A stretch of 64,000 nucleotides of DNA from Enorma phocaeensis (GTDB taxonomy: Bacteria > Actinomycetota > Coriobacteriia > Coriobacteriales > Coriobacteriaceae): the NCBI RefSeq assembly GCF_016901575.1, contig NZ_JACJKQ010000005.1, positions 1-64,000 on the forward strand, in the 5' to 3' direction. The position numbers and the translations under genes are program-made. Numbering within the stretch: position 1 is the first letter of the stretch; each line of letters starts with the position of its first letter. This document shows positions 46,099 through 55,332 of the stretch, one piece after another. The notes beneath the pieces are model-generated. The model had not been told where the DNA came from, did no database searches, and worked only from the letters and a program-made list of their open reading frames with translations.

Positions 46099-46469
46099 GA
46101 CAACCCCCTCTCCCATCGAGGCCTACAGATGCGCGGCGATACCGCCGGGTTCCAAAAGGCGCATAGGGCGACGCCCCGTGAACGGTAGCTTTTTGGGGAT
46201 GAACGGCAGTCGAGGCAAACGTTCGCCGATTGTAGAAACACCCCGGCGGGGGAGTCTCTGCGAGTTGGTTACCATTTGCGCTGGTACAGCGCCTATCTCC
46301 ATCCGCTAGCCTTATTATCTCCCAAAGTATGCCTGTTCTTACGCAAAAAGGTATATTCAAAAAAGAAATTAGAGCGCTATACTTTAGATAAAAGCGCGGT
46401 ACATAAAACTAACTATCGCGCGAAGACATACCGGCGCACGCGGTGCGCGTGACAAGAACGGGAGGCGCC
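46099..46469. promoter_or_regulatory. Divergent control region of the beta-glucoside operon
   Basis: This 371-base gap has no gene. The part from about 46310 to 46420 is AT-rich, unlike the surroundings. TATACT (46378-46383) is the best -10 for the operon; no good -35 is visible, so activation or an unusual promoter is possible. Repeated GTATA-type blocks (GTATATTC at 46351, CTATACTTTAG at 46377) may be GntR half-sites. Confidence 0.45.
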
Positions 46470-47876
46470 ATGGCAGAGTTGACATTGCCCAAGGACTTCT
46501 TCTTCGGGGCGGCAATGTCCGGCCCGCAGACGGAGGGCGGCTGGAACGTCGGCGGCAAGCTGGAGAACCTGTGGGATACCTGGTCGATCGAGGATATCGA
46601 CGCGTTCTATAACCGCGTGGGCTCCTATGTGGGCAACAACTTCATGCGCCTGTACAAAGAGGACCTTGCCCTGCTCAAGAGCCTCGGCATGAACAACTAC
46701 CGCACCTCCATCCAGTGGAGCCGCCTGCTCGACCAGGACGGCAACATCAACCCCGAGGGCGCCGCGTGGTATCACGAGCTGTTCGCCGCCTCCAAGGAGG
46801 CTGGCCTCGAGGTCTTCGTGAACCTGTATCACTTCGATATGCCCACCTATCTCTTCCGCCGCGGCGGCTGGGAGAACCGCGAGGTGTGCGAGGCCTACGC
46901 AAACTACGCCTACAAGGCCTTCTGCGAGTTCGGCAAGGAGGTTCGCTGCTGGTTCACCTTCAACGAGCCCATCGTCGAGCCCGAGAACCGCTACTGGCAT
47001 CCCATCTGGTATCCGCAGCATCACAGCTTCCAGGAGGCCTGCACCACCCAGTACAACATCTCGATCGCGCACGCGCTCGCCGTTGCCAAGTATCGCCAGG
47101 CCGTCTCCGAGGGCCGCATGCTCGACGACGCGCGCATCGGCATGATCTGCAACTTCAGCCCCTCCTACACCAAGGACGACCCCACGCCGGCCGACCTCGA
47201 GGCCCTGCGCATGAACGACGGCCTCACCAACCGCTGGTGGCTCGACCTCGTGACCAAGGGCCATCTGCCGCAGGACGTCATCGATACCCTTACCAACGAC
47301 CTGGGCATCGTGCTGCCCATTCGCCCCTATGACGACGCCGTGCTCTCCGAGGGCGTGGTCGACTGGCTCGGCTGCAACTACTACCAGCCGAGCCGCGTCC
47401 AGGCGCCGAGCAAGAGCCACGACGAGTGGGGCAACCCGCTGTTCGCCGAGCCCTACATCTGGCCCGAGCGCGTCATGAACGAGAGCCGCGGCTGGGAGAT
47501 CTATCCCAAGGGCATCTACGACTTCGGCATGAAGTGCAAGAAGGAGTACCCCGAGCTCGAGTGGTACGTCTCCGAGAACGGCATCGGCATCGAGCGCGAG
47601 TACCTCAACAAGGATCCCGAGACCCAGCAGGTGCAGGACGATTACCGCATCGACTTCGTGCGCGACCATCTCACCTGGATCGCCAAGGCCATCCAGGATG
47701 GCGCCAACTGCGTGGGATATCACTACTGGGGCCTCATCGATAACTGGTCCTGGTCCAACGCCTTCAAGAACCGGTACGGCTTCGTGGAGGTCGACCTCAT
47801 GGAGAACTATGAGCGCCGTCCCAAGAAGTCGGCGGCCTGGCTCACCGAGGTCGCGACCTCGCACGTGGTGAAGTAG
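46470..47876 (+). CDS. 6-phospho-beta-glucosidase, GH1
   Basis: Cytosolic glycosidase of 468 residues that splits PTS-imported phosphorylated beta-glucosides. GH1 landmarks: N-terminal DFFFGAAMSGPQTEG, acid/base Glu166 in WFTFNEP and nucleophile Glu in YVSENGIGIE near residue 372. The Ser/Lys/Tyr phosphate-binding loop typical of phospho-GH1 enzymes is plausible near the C-terminus. The start at 46470 follows GGGAGGC. It is the first gene of the operon; another phospho-glucosidase (GH4) is the last. Confidence 0.92.
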   Translation: MAELTLPKDFFFGAAMSGPQTEGGWNVGGKLENLWDTWSIEDIDAFYNRVGSYVGNNFMRLYKEDLALLKSLGMNNYRTSIQWSRLLDQDGNINPEGAAWYHELFAASKEAGLEVFVNLYHFDMPTYLFRRGGWENREVCEAYANYAYKAFCEFGKEVRCWFTFNEPIVEPENRYWHPIWYPQHHSFQEACTTQYNISIAHALAVAKYRQAVSEGRMLDDARIGMICNFSPSYTKDDPTPADLEALRMNDGLTNRWWLDLVTKGHLPQDVIDTLTNDLGIVLPIRPYDDAVLSEGVVDWLGCNYYQPSRVQAPSKSHDEWGNPLFAEPYIWPERVMNESRGWEIYPKGIYDFGMKCKKEYPELEWYVSENGIGIEREYLNKDPETQQVQDDYRIDFVRDHLTWIAKAIQDGANCVGYHYWGLIDNWSWSNAFKNRYGFVEVDLMENYERRPKKSAAWLTEVATSHVVK

Positions 47877-47907
47877 CCACCGCATTCGCCCTTTTAGGGA
47901 ATGGGAC

Positions 47908-47928
47908 GACGGCCTGTGGGGGGCCGTC
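47908..47928 (+). terminator. Hairpin after the GH1 gene
   Basis: GACGGCC (47908-47914) pairs with GGCCGTC (47922-47928) in the 194-base gap before the PTS IIC gene. No U-run. One of four GC-rich hairpins in this operon. Confidence 0.5.
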
Positions 47929-48070
47929 GACCATCTGCCTGGCAGCGTCTCCGTTCGCTTTCTGCAGCGCCGCGGACAGGGGGCGGGGATGCCGCCGGGA
48001 TAGCAAGGGGTGTGCCGCTTGGAAGGGGGCGCACTCGAGGTAGGCATGTTTTACGTAAGGAGTGGAAAAC

Positions 48071-49447
48071 ATGGCTAATGGACAGAGCTTCCTCGATAAG
48101 TTCGCGGAAGTATCCGCCAAGATCGGTAACCAGGTGCACCTACGCAGCCTGCGCGATGGCTTCGCCACCATCATGCCGGTCTTCATCCTCGCCGGTATCG
48201 CGGCACTGTTGAACAACGTGGTGTTCAAGGGTCTGTGGAGCACGGACCCGGCGAGCCTCGGCTTGTTCCCGAACGCCGACCTGCTGGCGACCGCCCAGTA
48301 CTGGGGCAACGCGCTCTCGCAGGGTGCGCTCTCCATCTCGGCAATCCTGCTCTGCGGCATGGTCGGCTATAGCCTGGCCACCAACAAGCGCTTCGACAAC
48401 CCCATTTCCTGCGTTGTCGTGTCGCTCGCGGTGTTCTTCATCATGATGCCGCAGTCCGTGACGGCGAGCCTCGCCGCCTCTTCTCCGCTGCTGACCGACG
48501 AGGTCACGACCGCTGAGGTGACGAGCGCCTTCATCACCAACTACACCGGCACCAACGGCATGTTCACGGCCATCATCATCGGCCTGCTCGCGCCGACGCT
48601 GTTCATCAAGGTCTCCAGCGTCGACCAGCTGCGCATCAAGATGCCCGAGGGCGTGCCCCCCGCGGTTGAGAAGTCCTTCAACGTCTTGATCCCGATGCTG
48701 ATCTCCCTCGGCGCCTTCGGCCTCGTTTCGATGATCCTGTTCGCCGGCTTCCAGACCGACATCACCGCGCTCATCAACACCTGGATTCAGACCCCGCTGC
48801 GTGCCCTTACCACCAACCCCGCCGGCCTCGTGTTCATCTACTCGCTCGGCGTCTTCCTGTTCACCCTCGGTATTCACCAGTCCACGATCAACGGCGTGCT
48901 CGTTGAGCCCGTTCTCACCATCGTGCTCGTGGAGGCCATGGAGGTCTACACCACCGGCGGCATCGACGCGGTCATCGCTCGCCCCGACCTGTACCTCAAC
49001 ATGAACGTTATCAACGTGTACGCGCTCATGGGCGGCTCCGGCTGCACCCTGGCCCTGCTCATCGCTACGTTCATCTGGGGCAAGTGGCAGCCCTCCAAGG
49101 AGATCGCCAAGCTCGGCATTCTGCCCTCGATCTTCAACATCAACGAGCCTGTCATCTATGGTTACCCCATCGTCTTCAACATCCCGCTGATGGTCCCGTT
49201 CGTGCTCAACACCGCCCTCGGCATCCTGATCTCCTACGGCGCGACCGTGATCGGCCTGGTCAACCCGACCTGCATCCAGGTGCCCTGGACCACCCCGATC
49301 ATCGCCTCCGGCTTCCTGTCCACCGGCGGCGACTGGCGCGCCGCTGTCCTGCAGGTCGTCCTGCTCGCCCTCTTCGTCGTCATCTACCTGCCGTTCATGA
49401 AGGCTTCCGAGACCGCTCAGCGCAAGCAGTTCGAGATGTCCGAGTAA
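48071..49447 (+). CDS. PTS system EIIC, lactose/cellobiose family
   Basis: Membrane channel subunit of 458 residues, with about ten helices and family segments RDGFATIMPVFILAGIAALLN, MPEGVPPAVEKSF, and NINEPVIYGYPIVFNIPLMVPF near 370. It transports cellobiose-type disaccharides while they are phosphorylated by the EIIB subunit. The ATG at 48071 has AAGGAG nine bases upstream; a GTG at 48062 would have no ribosome-site spacing. Confidence 0.94.
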   Translation: MANGQSFLDKFAEVSAKIGNQVHLRSLRDGFATIMPVFILAGIAALLNNVVFKGLWSTDPASLGLFPNADLLATAQYWGNALSQGALSISAILLCGMVGYSLATNKRFDNPISCVVVSLAVFFIMMPQSVTASLAASSPLLTDEVTTAEVTSAFITNYTGTNGMFTAIIIGLLAPTLFIKVSSVDQLRIKMPEGVPPAVEKSFNVLIPMLISLGAFGLVSMILFAGFQTDITALINTWIQTPLRALTTNPAGLVFIYSLGVFLFTLGIHQSTINGVLVEPVLTIVLVEAMEVYTTGGIDAVIARPDLYLNMNVINVYALMGGSGCTLALLIATFIWGKWQPSKEIAKLGILPSIFNINEPVIYGYPIVFNIPLMVPFVLNTALGILISYGATVIGLVNPTCIQVPWTTPIIASGFLSTGGDWRAAVLQVVLLALFVVIYLPFMKASETAQRKQFEMSE

Positions 49448-49501
49448 CGGGTTTATGCTGATAGCGTAACCCACGAGGGAATACCAACCGCTAGGTTGTT
49501 T

Positions 49502-49529
49502 GGGTGCGGTCGGACAACCGGCCGCACCC
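49502..49529 (+). terminator. Hairpin between EIIC and EIIB
   Basis: GGGTGCGG (49502-49509) pairs with CCGCACCC (49522-49529) in the 191-base gap before the IIB gene. No U-run; probable processing or attenuation structure. Confidence 0.5.
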
Positions 49530-49638
49530 GGGGCGCCGCCCCGTCAAGCGTCGCGGCGCCGCAAAATCTCAGGGCGAGCGTCCCCATGGCCGTGCGCCCG
49601 CGTGCTAGGCCGGCAATCCCGGCCGGAAAGGACTCGAA

Positions 49639-49938
49639 ATGAAGATCATGCTTTGCTGCAACGCCGGTATGTCCACGAGCCTTCTCGTCCAGAAGATGCA
49701 GAAGGAGGTCGCCGCTCGCGGTGAGGACACCGCCATCGAGGCTCGCCCCATGAATGAGGCCATGGATCACATCGGCGAGGCCGACATCATCCTGCTTGGC
49801 CCGCAGATCGGCTATGCCAAGGGTGACTTCGAGAAGGCCGTCGACGGCGCCAAGCCCGTCATGGTCATCCCCATGGCCGACTATGGCCGCATGAACGCCG
49901 CCAAGATCCTCGACGACGTCAAGGCTGCGCTGGCCTAA
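49639..49938 (+). CDS. PTS system EIIB, lactose/cellobiose family
   Basis: A 99-residue cytosolic phosphocarrier. The phospho-Cys is Cys7 in the MLCCNAGMSTSLLV loop. It takes the phosphoryl group from EIIA and gives it to the sugar bound in EIIC. Normal length; GGAAAGGA-type ribosome site upstream. Confidence 0.95.
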   Translation: MKIMLCCNAGMSTSLLVQKMQKEVAARGEDTAIEARPMNEAMDHIGEADIILLGPQIGYAKGDFEKAVDGAKPVMVIPMADYGRMNAAKILDDVKAALA

Positions 49939-50075
49939 GGGTTCGTCTCCCACACCACGCACGCCCGAGCGGGCACCACGTCCGCAGGGCACCGAACACT
50001 GAGAAGGGCGGGACGCCGCTTTGCGTCCGGCATGGCGCGCCCAGCCCCTTTTGCTGCCGCAAGGAGGTATGTCCG

Positions 50076-50417
50076 ATGGACGAGATGGAAGAGCTGCAGA
50101 TGACCTGCTTCGAGATCATCGGGTATGTGGGCACTGCCAAGAGCTGCTACATCAACGCGATCGCGAAGGCCAAGGAGGGCGCGTTCGACGAGGCCGAGGC
50201 GCTCATCAAGGAAGGCGACGAGGCCTACAACGGCGGCCACGACGTGCACATGAAGCTGCTGCAGGCGGACGCCGCCGGCGAGCGCAACGGTGAGGCCCCC
50301 CTCATCCTGCTGCACGCCGAGGACCAGATGGCCGGCACCGAGACCTGCAAGCTCATGGCGCTCAACTTCATCGACACCTATCGTGAGCTGCTGGACCTCA
50401 AGGCCAAGCTGGCCTAA
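50076..50417 (+). CDS. PTS system EIIA, lactose/cellobiose family
   Basis: A 113-residue helical phosphocarrier of the lactose/cellobiose IIA class. The phospho-His is His80 in LILLHAEDQM. The order IIC, IIB, IIA here completes one PTS permease. AAGGAGG lies upstream of the ATG. Confidence 0.94.
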   Translation: MDEMEELQMTCFEIIGYVGTAKSCYINAIAKAKEGAFDEAEALIKEGDEAYNGGHDVHMKLLQADAAGERNGEAPLILLHAEDQMAGTETCKLMALNFIDTYRELLDLKAKLA

Positions 50418-50431
50418 GGCCGATTGCGTCT

Positions 50432-50459
50432 GCGGGTGCCCGCCTCGGCGGGCGCCCGC
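50432..50459 (+). terminator. Hairpin between EIIA and GH4
   Basis: GCGGGTGCCCGCC (50432-50444) pairs with GGCGGGCGCCCGC (50447-50459, one G-U pair) around a two-base loop, 14 bases after the IIA stop. No U-run. The gap to the GH4 start is 261 bases and otherwise shows no gene. Confidence 0.6.
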
Positions 50460-50678
50460 GCGGGAGGGCGTTCGGGCGTTGCTCGTGCTTTCCCAGGTAC
50501 CCCTTTGGGGTCGTGTTTCGCCCGGTGCGAGGGCAAAAACATTGGAACCGAATACGCACAGCACAGGAAGGGCATCGCCGGAGACGACGATGCCCTTTTT
50601 GAATACCATCGACCGAGGATCTGGGACCCGTGCCCCCACCACGGGCGACAGGTCCAAGGAGAAAGAGAGGATGACGAC

Positions 50679-52076
50679 ATGACCGATACCAAGCGCACCG
50701 TCAAGATCGCCACGATCGGCGGCGGCTCGAGCTATACCCCTGAGCTGGTCGAGGGCTTCATCAAGCGCTACGACGAGCTGCCGGTGCGCGAGCTGTGGCT
50801 TGTAGACGTTCCTGAGGGCGAGGAGAAGCTCAAGATCGTGGGCGGCCTTGCCCAGCGCATGGTCAAGGCTGCCGGACTGCCCATGGAGGTGCATCTCACC
50901 CTTGACCGTCGCGAGGCGCTCGCCGGTGCCGACTTTGTCACCACGCAGTTCCGCGTGGGCCAGCTCGACGCCCGCATCAAGGACGAGCGCATCGCCCTCA
51001 AGCACGGCCTTATCGGCCAGGAGACCAACGGCGCCGCCGGCATGTTCAAGGCGCTGCGCACCATTCCGGTGATCTTCGACATCATTCGCGACATGCAGGA
51101 GCTGTGCCCCGACGCGTGGCTCGTCAACTTCACCAACCCGGTGGGCATCGTGACCGAGGCGGTGCTGCGCTACACGGACTGGGACAAGATCATCGGCCTG
51201 TGCAACTGCCCCATCTCGATGCGCTTCGGCATCGCCAAGTGGATGGACGTCGACCCCGACCGCGTGCGCATGGAGCTCTCCGGCCTCAACCATCACTTCT
51301 TCGTGACCGACGTGTTCATCGACGGCAAGAGCTGCTTCGATGAGGTGCTCGAGCGCTACTGCGAGCTTCCTGTCGAGGAGCTGGGAACCATGAAGAACAT
51401 CATGGCCATCCCGTGGTCCAACCGCCTCATCCGCGGCCTGCATGCCATTCCAGTGTCGTACCTGAACTACTACTTCTCCACGCGCGAGGAGCTCAAGCAG
51501 CTCACGGCCGACTACGAGGCCCATGGCGTGCGCGCCGAGGTGGTCAAGCAGGTCGAGGCCGAGCTCTTCGACCTGTACAAGGACGCCGAGCTGCACGTGA
51601 AGCCCAAGCAGCTCGAGGAGCGCGGCGGCGCCCATTACTCCGACGCGGCGTGCTCCGTGATCGATTCCATCTACAACGACCGCGGCGATATCCAGTATGT
51701 CGACGTGCGCAACCGCGGCGCGGTGAGCAGCCTGCCCGAGGAGAGCGCCATCGAGTGCGCCGCCGTCATCACCGCCGATGGGCCGAAGCCCATCGCGATC
51801 GGCGAGCTCCCCGTAGCAATCAACGGCACCATCCAGATGATCAAGACCTTCGAGCGCATGGTCGCCGAGGCTGCCGTGACCGGCAACAAGGACCTGGTGG
51901 TCGCCGCGCTCGTGGCCAACAAGCTCTGCGATTCGGATGCCGTGGCCAACGAGGTGGTCGACGAGCTCATGGAGGCCCACAAGGACTATCTGCCGCAGTT
52001 CTTTAACGCCGACGGCACGCCCAAGGACGAGCGCGAGGCCAAGGCGCTCACGTCCAAGGTCTGCGCCCTGGCGTAG
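50679..52076 (+). CDS. 6-phospho-beta-glucosidase, GH4
   Basis: NAD+- and Mn2+-dependent glycosidase of 465 residues, CelF/LicH type. The Rossmann start is VKIATIGGGSSYTPELVEGFI; NFTNPVGIVTEAVLRY and GLCNCPISMRF carry the metal-binding Asn/Cys, and SGLNHHFFVTDV the metal-binding His. GH4 enzymes act by a redox elimination mechanism unlike the GH1 enzyme of the same operon. The ATG at 50679 is the first in the family-matching frame. Confidence 0.93.
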   Translation: MTDTKRTVKIATIGGGSSYTPELVEGFIKRYDELPVRELWLVDVPEGEEKLKIVGGLAQRMVKAAGLPMEVHLTLDRREALAGADFVTTQFRVGQLDARIKDERIALKHGLIGQETNGAAGMFKALRTIPVIFDIIRDMQELCPDAWLVNFTNPVGIVTEAVLRYTDWDKIIGLCNCPISMRFGIAKWMDVDPDRVRMELSGLNHHFFVTDVFIDGKSCFDEVLERYCELPVEELGTMKNIMAIPWSNRLIRGLHAIPVSYLNYYFSTREELKQLTADYEAHGVRAEVVKQVEAELFDLYKDAELHVKPKQLEERGGAHYSDAACSVIDSIYNDRGDIQYVDVRNRGAVSSLPEESAIECAAVITADGPKPIAIGELPVAINGTIQMIKTFERMVAEAAVTGNKDLVVAALVANKLCDSDAVANEVVDELMEAHKDYLPQFFNADGTPKDEREAKALTSKVCALA

Positions 52077-52109
52077 CGCAGGCATCCGGCCGCACTCGCC
52101 CAAACGGGA

Positions 52110-52144
52110 CGCGCCCGCTGCCGGCTTCGGCGGCGGGCGCGTTT
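52110..52144 (+). terminator. Terminator-like hairpin of the beta-glucoside operon
   Basis: CGCGCCCGC (52110-52118) pairs with GCGGGCGCG (52133-52141), with a further inner stem, and is followed by TTT. It lies 33 bases after the GH4 stop. The U-run is short but the stem is very stable. Confidence 0.65.
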
Positions 52145-52265
52145 GCGCGCGGTGCCGTTCGATTTGTCACATATGGTTAACATGCATTTCAAGCTTAAGC
52201 AAAAAGCTCAAAAAGATCGAAATGCGCCTCAAAGTTTTGGCGATGCCTGCCCGGGCTCGCGAAGC

Positions 52266-53138
52266 CTAGCCCCAGAGCTCGCGGATGCGCTGAAGAAAGA
52301 CCTCTGCCGCGGGCGAGAAGGTCTGGTACCGCTTCCACGCGATGTGGATGTCCGCCGTGATCTCGGGCTGGAGGGGGCGAAATGCCAGGCCGCTTTCGGG
52401 CGAGGTGTCCACAATGCCCTCGAGGCTCACCACGTAGCCAATGCCGCGCCGTGCAAGCAGCGAGGCATTGTAGAGCAGGTTGTAGGTCGCCACCACGTCG
52501 AGGTCGGCGAGGTCGCGCTTGAGCCAGATCTGCATCTCGCGGCCCGCCTGCGCCGAGAAGACGAGCGGCTTGTCGACGAGGTCTCGGGGGTGGACGACCT
52601 CTTGCGAGGCAAGCGGGTCGTCTACGCGCATGAAGGCGCCCCAGCGGTCGCGAGCCGGCAGCTGCAGGCTCTCATATCGGTTGAGGTCGGCGTTGCCGAT
52701 GAATACGCCAAAGTCGATGCGACCGGTTTCGAGGCGCTCTGAGACATCTGGCGCGTTGCCGCTATAGAGGGCAAAGCGCATGAGGGGATAGGTCGCCTGC
52801 AGCTCGGCGATGATGTCGGCGATCATGCCCATGGCGGGCGTCTCCCCGCCGCCGATGCGGACCTCGCCCGCGAGCGTGTCGGCAGAGAGGTGGAACTCCG
52901 CCTCGGTGCGCCCCACCAAATCGACGATCTCCTCGGCGCGCTTGCGCAGGCGCATGCCCGCCTCGGTAAGCTCGATATGCCTGCGTCCGCGGTCGAAGAG
53001 CTTGCACCCCAGCTCTTGCTCGAGGTCTTGCATCTGGCGCGAGAGCGACGGCTGCGAGAGGTGCAGGACCTGAGCGGCGCCCGAGATGGTGCCTTCGCGG
53101 GCGATCATGAGGAAGTATTGCAGGTGGCGGAGCTCCAT
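52266..53138 (-). CDS. LysR-family transcriptional regulator
   Basis: A 290-residue LysR regulator with N-terminal HTH (MELRHLQYFLMIAREGTISGAAQVLHLSQPSLSRQMQDLEQELG) and a periplasmic-binding-like effector domain (about 90-290). It lies 10 bases after the TetR gene on the same strand. Together they face the alcohol dehydrogenase and flavodoxin genes and probably control them. Its own ribosome site is weak, suggesting coupling to tetR. Effector unknown. Confidence 0.92.
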   Translation of the reverse strand: MELRHLQYFLMIAREGTISGAAQVLHLSQPSLSRQMQDLEQELGCKLFDRGRRHIELTEAGMRLRKRAEEIVDLVGRTEAEFHLSADTLAGEVRIGGGETPAMGMIADIIAELQATYPLMRFALYSGNAPDVSERLETGRIDFGVFIGNADLNRYESLQLPARDRWGAFMRVDDPLASQEVVHPRDLVDKPLVFSAQAGREMQIWLKRDLADLDVVATYNLLYNASLLARRGIGYVVSLEGIVDTSPESGLAFRPLQPEITADIHIAWKRYQTFSPAAEVFLQRIRELWG

Positions 53139-53148
53139 GGAATTCGCC

Positions 53149-53790
53149 CTATCGCACGTAGTGTTCGAGGCACATGCTGATGAAGTCGCGCATCTCGATG
53201 CGGAAATCGATCTCGGGCCGCTCGATGCCGGCAAGCTCGAGCGCCTGGGCGATGAGGGGGTTGCGCCGGCAGCCGCTTACAAAGCCGACCGCGTGGTAGT
53301 ACACCGCCATGAGCAGGCGGTCGACATCTTCCGACTTCATGTTCAAAATGCGCGGCAGGCGCTCCACCATGCGGTTGACGTGACCATAGTATGCGCGCTT
53401 GAACTCCGCCAGGCGCTCGACGGTGACGTTGGTCTCGATGATGGTGGAGAGGATGTCGCCGAGGCGGAAGTACTCTTGGTGGGCGTTGGCGATGCCGGCC
53501 CACACCTCTGCCACGGTGTCGGGTGCGAGTCCGCAGCCTTCGGGTAGCGCGGCGAGCAGCGCTTCAAAGTAGGAGTCCATTTCGTCGCCTGCAAGCAGCA
53601 GGAAGATCTCCTCCTTGGTGGTGACATATTTATATAAGTTGGCGCGCGACCATCCCAGCTCGTCCGCGATGGTGGTGAGCGTGACCTCGTGATAGGGGTG
53701 GGAGCGGAACTGCCGGCTCGCCGCCTGCTTGATCTCCGCGAGCCGCTGTTCCTTTTGCTCGGCGCTTCGCGCGCGAATGAATTCTGCCAT
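53149..53790 (-). CDS. TetR-family transcriptional regulator
   Basis: A 213-residue repressor-type protein. HTH: IKQAASRQFRSHPYHEVTLTTIADELGWSRANLYKYVTTKEEIFLLLAGDEM (about 20-70), then an all-helical ligand domain resembling TetR_C groups of anaerobes. The ATG at 53790 follows GGAGGA; the longer in-frame form adds 13 residues without family match. Divergent from the ADH gene, across an AT-rich region with a TTATAA repeat. Confidence 0.92.
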   Translation of the reverse strand: MAEFIRARSAEQKEQRLAEIKQAASRQFRSHPYHEVTLTTIADELGWSRANLYKYVTTKEEIFLLLAGDEMDSYFEALLAALPEGCGLAPDTVAEVWAGIANAHQEYFRLGDILSTIIETNVTVERLAEFKRAYYGHVNRMVERLPRILNMKSEDVDRLLMAVYYHAVGFVSGCRRNPLIAQALELAGIERPEIDFRIEMRDFISMCLEHYVR

Positions 53791-53818
53791 AACACGTCCT
53801 CCGTAGATACGACAAAGA

Positions 53819-53836
53819 TTATAAAGCAACTTATAA
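53819..53836. promoter_or_regulatory. Inverted repeat in the tetR-ADH divergent region
   Basis: TTATAA-N6-TTATAA (53819-53836) lies 29 bases upstream of the tetR start in an AT-rich stretch (53805-53910) amid GC-rich DNA. A TTACG/CGTAA inverted pair follows at about 53876-53893. These are plausible operator sites for the TetR or LysR regulator. Confidence 0.4.
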
Positions 53837-54057
53837 GAAAAATAAGAGAAAAGACGTTACTAAACTCTTTACAAGTTACGTGACGTTGCGTAATCTATAG
53901 GCAAGCAATAGAGCGTTTGCTCATGCGGATTGCCTGCGACCGATAGCCATCGCTGGCAGCCGCATGGGACGCCATTGCTCGACGTGGGCGGGCGTCAGAT
54001 GGATACGTCGCTCAACTGCCGTGGCGCCCGCCCGCACCAACGCGAGAAAGGAATGCA

Positions 54058-55233
54058 ATGCTCGGCAACTTCACCTATCACAACCCTACAAAGCTCTTGT
54101 TTGGCGAGGACGCCATGGACATGCTGGCAGATGAGCTGGCGGGCTATGGCCAGACGGTGCAGCTGGTCTACGGCGGCGGCTCCATCAAGCGCAACGGCAT
54201 CTACGATCAGGTCACAGAGGCGCTCAAAGCGGCGGGCAAGACCGTGGTGGAAGACGCGGGCGTCATGCCTAATCCCACGATCGAGAAGCTGCGCGAAGGC
54301 GTCGCGATCGCGCGTGAGAACCATGTGGACTTCATCCTTGCCGTGGGCGGCGGCTCGGTCATCGACTATGCAAAGGGCGTCGCCGTCTCGGTGCATCTGC
54401 CCGAGGACACCGACCCTTGGCAGAAGTACTGGGTCGATTTTGACGAGCCTACCTGCGAGGTCGTGCCGGTGGGCGCCGTGCTCACCATGGTGGGAACGGG
54501 CTCTGAGATGAACTGCGGCTCGGTCACCACCAACCACGACGCCAAGATGAAGGTGGGCCACGTATTCTCGAATCCGGACGTATTTCCTAAGTTTGCGGTG
54601 CTCAACCCCCGGTTCACCTTCACGCTGCCGCGCTATCAGATGGTGGCGGGCATCTTCGACATCATGAACCACATCACCGAGCAGTACTTCTCCGGCACAG
54701 ACGACAACACGAGCGACTATCTGTCCGAGGGCCTCATGTGCTCGCTCGTGCGCGCAAGCCGCATCGCCGTGCGCGACCCCGAGAACTACGAGGCGCGCTC
54801 CAACATCATGTGGTGCGCGACCTGGGCGCTCAATACGCTCGTCGCCTGCGGCAAGGCCACCGACTGGGAGGTCCATATGCTCGGCCAGGCCGTGGGTGCA
54901 CATACCGATGCCACGCATGGTATGACGCTCTCAGCTGTGGCGCTGCCGTATTACCGCCTGGTCATGCCCTACGGCGTCGAGAAGTTCGCGCGCTTCGCAA
55001 CCAACGTGTGGGGCGTGGACCCCGAGGGCAAGACGGCCGACCAGCTTGCGGCGGCGGGCCTGGACGCCATGGAGGCCTGGATGCGCGAGATCGGATGCGT
55101 CATGAGCATCTCCGAGCTTGGCGCTACCGAGGACATGCTTGAAGCCATTGCAGACAGCACGCTGGTTATGCAGGGCGGCTACCACGTGCTGAGCCGAAGC
55201 GAGATTCTCGAGGTGCTGCGCGAGAGCCTATAG
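54058..55233 (+). CDS. Iron-containing alcohol dehydrogenase (butanol dehydrogenase-like)
   Basis: A 391-residue NAD(P)-dependent dehydrogenase reducing aldehydes, close to YqhD/BdhA. NAD site: GGGSVIDYAKGVA. Metal site: the His pairs in HMLGQAVGAHTDATHGMTLSAVALPYY. The GGGS-and-Asp region suggests NADPH or NADH use; not decidable by eye. AAGGAATG upstream of the ATG. First gene of a redox string opposite TetR/LysR; aldehyde detoxification is the likely role. Confidence 0.94.
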   Translation: MLGNFTYHNPTKLLFGEDAMDMLADELAGYGQTVQLVYGGGSIKRNGIYDQVTEALKAAGKTVVEDAGVMPNPTIEKLREGVAIARENHVDFILAVGGGSVIDYAKGVAVSVHLPEDTDPWQKYWVDFDEPTCEVVPVGAVLTMVGTGSEMNCGSVTTNHDAKMKVGHVFSNPDVFPKFAVLNPRFTFTLPRYQMVAGIFDIMNHITEQYFSGTDDNTSDYLSEGLMCSLVRASRIAVRDPENYEARSNIMWCATWALNTLVACGKATDWEVHMLGQAVGAHTDATHGMTLSAVALPYYRLVMPYGVEKFARFATNVWGVDPEGKTADQLAAAGLDAMEAWMREIGCVMSISELGATEDMLEAIADSTLVMQGGYHVLSRSEILEVLRESL

Positions 55234-55332
55234 GCGGCCCGCGCGGGCGTGCAGGCACTTGCCGGCAGCAGAGCAAGGATGTTGCCGGGGCGGGGTCAGG
55301 TCTCGTCCCGGCTTACATGAGAGGAGCAAGAT

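Noticed and set aside
49935-52103. Minus-strand open frame of about 720 codons opposite the GH4 gene
   Set aside because: It is the complement of a strongly supported gene and reads as His/Leu/Gly-rich shadow sequence, common in GC-rich DNA. The same holds for the long minus frames opposite 10453-12123, 22793-24427 and 46413-48047.
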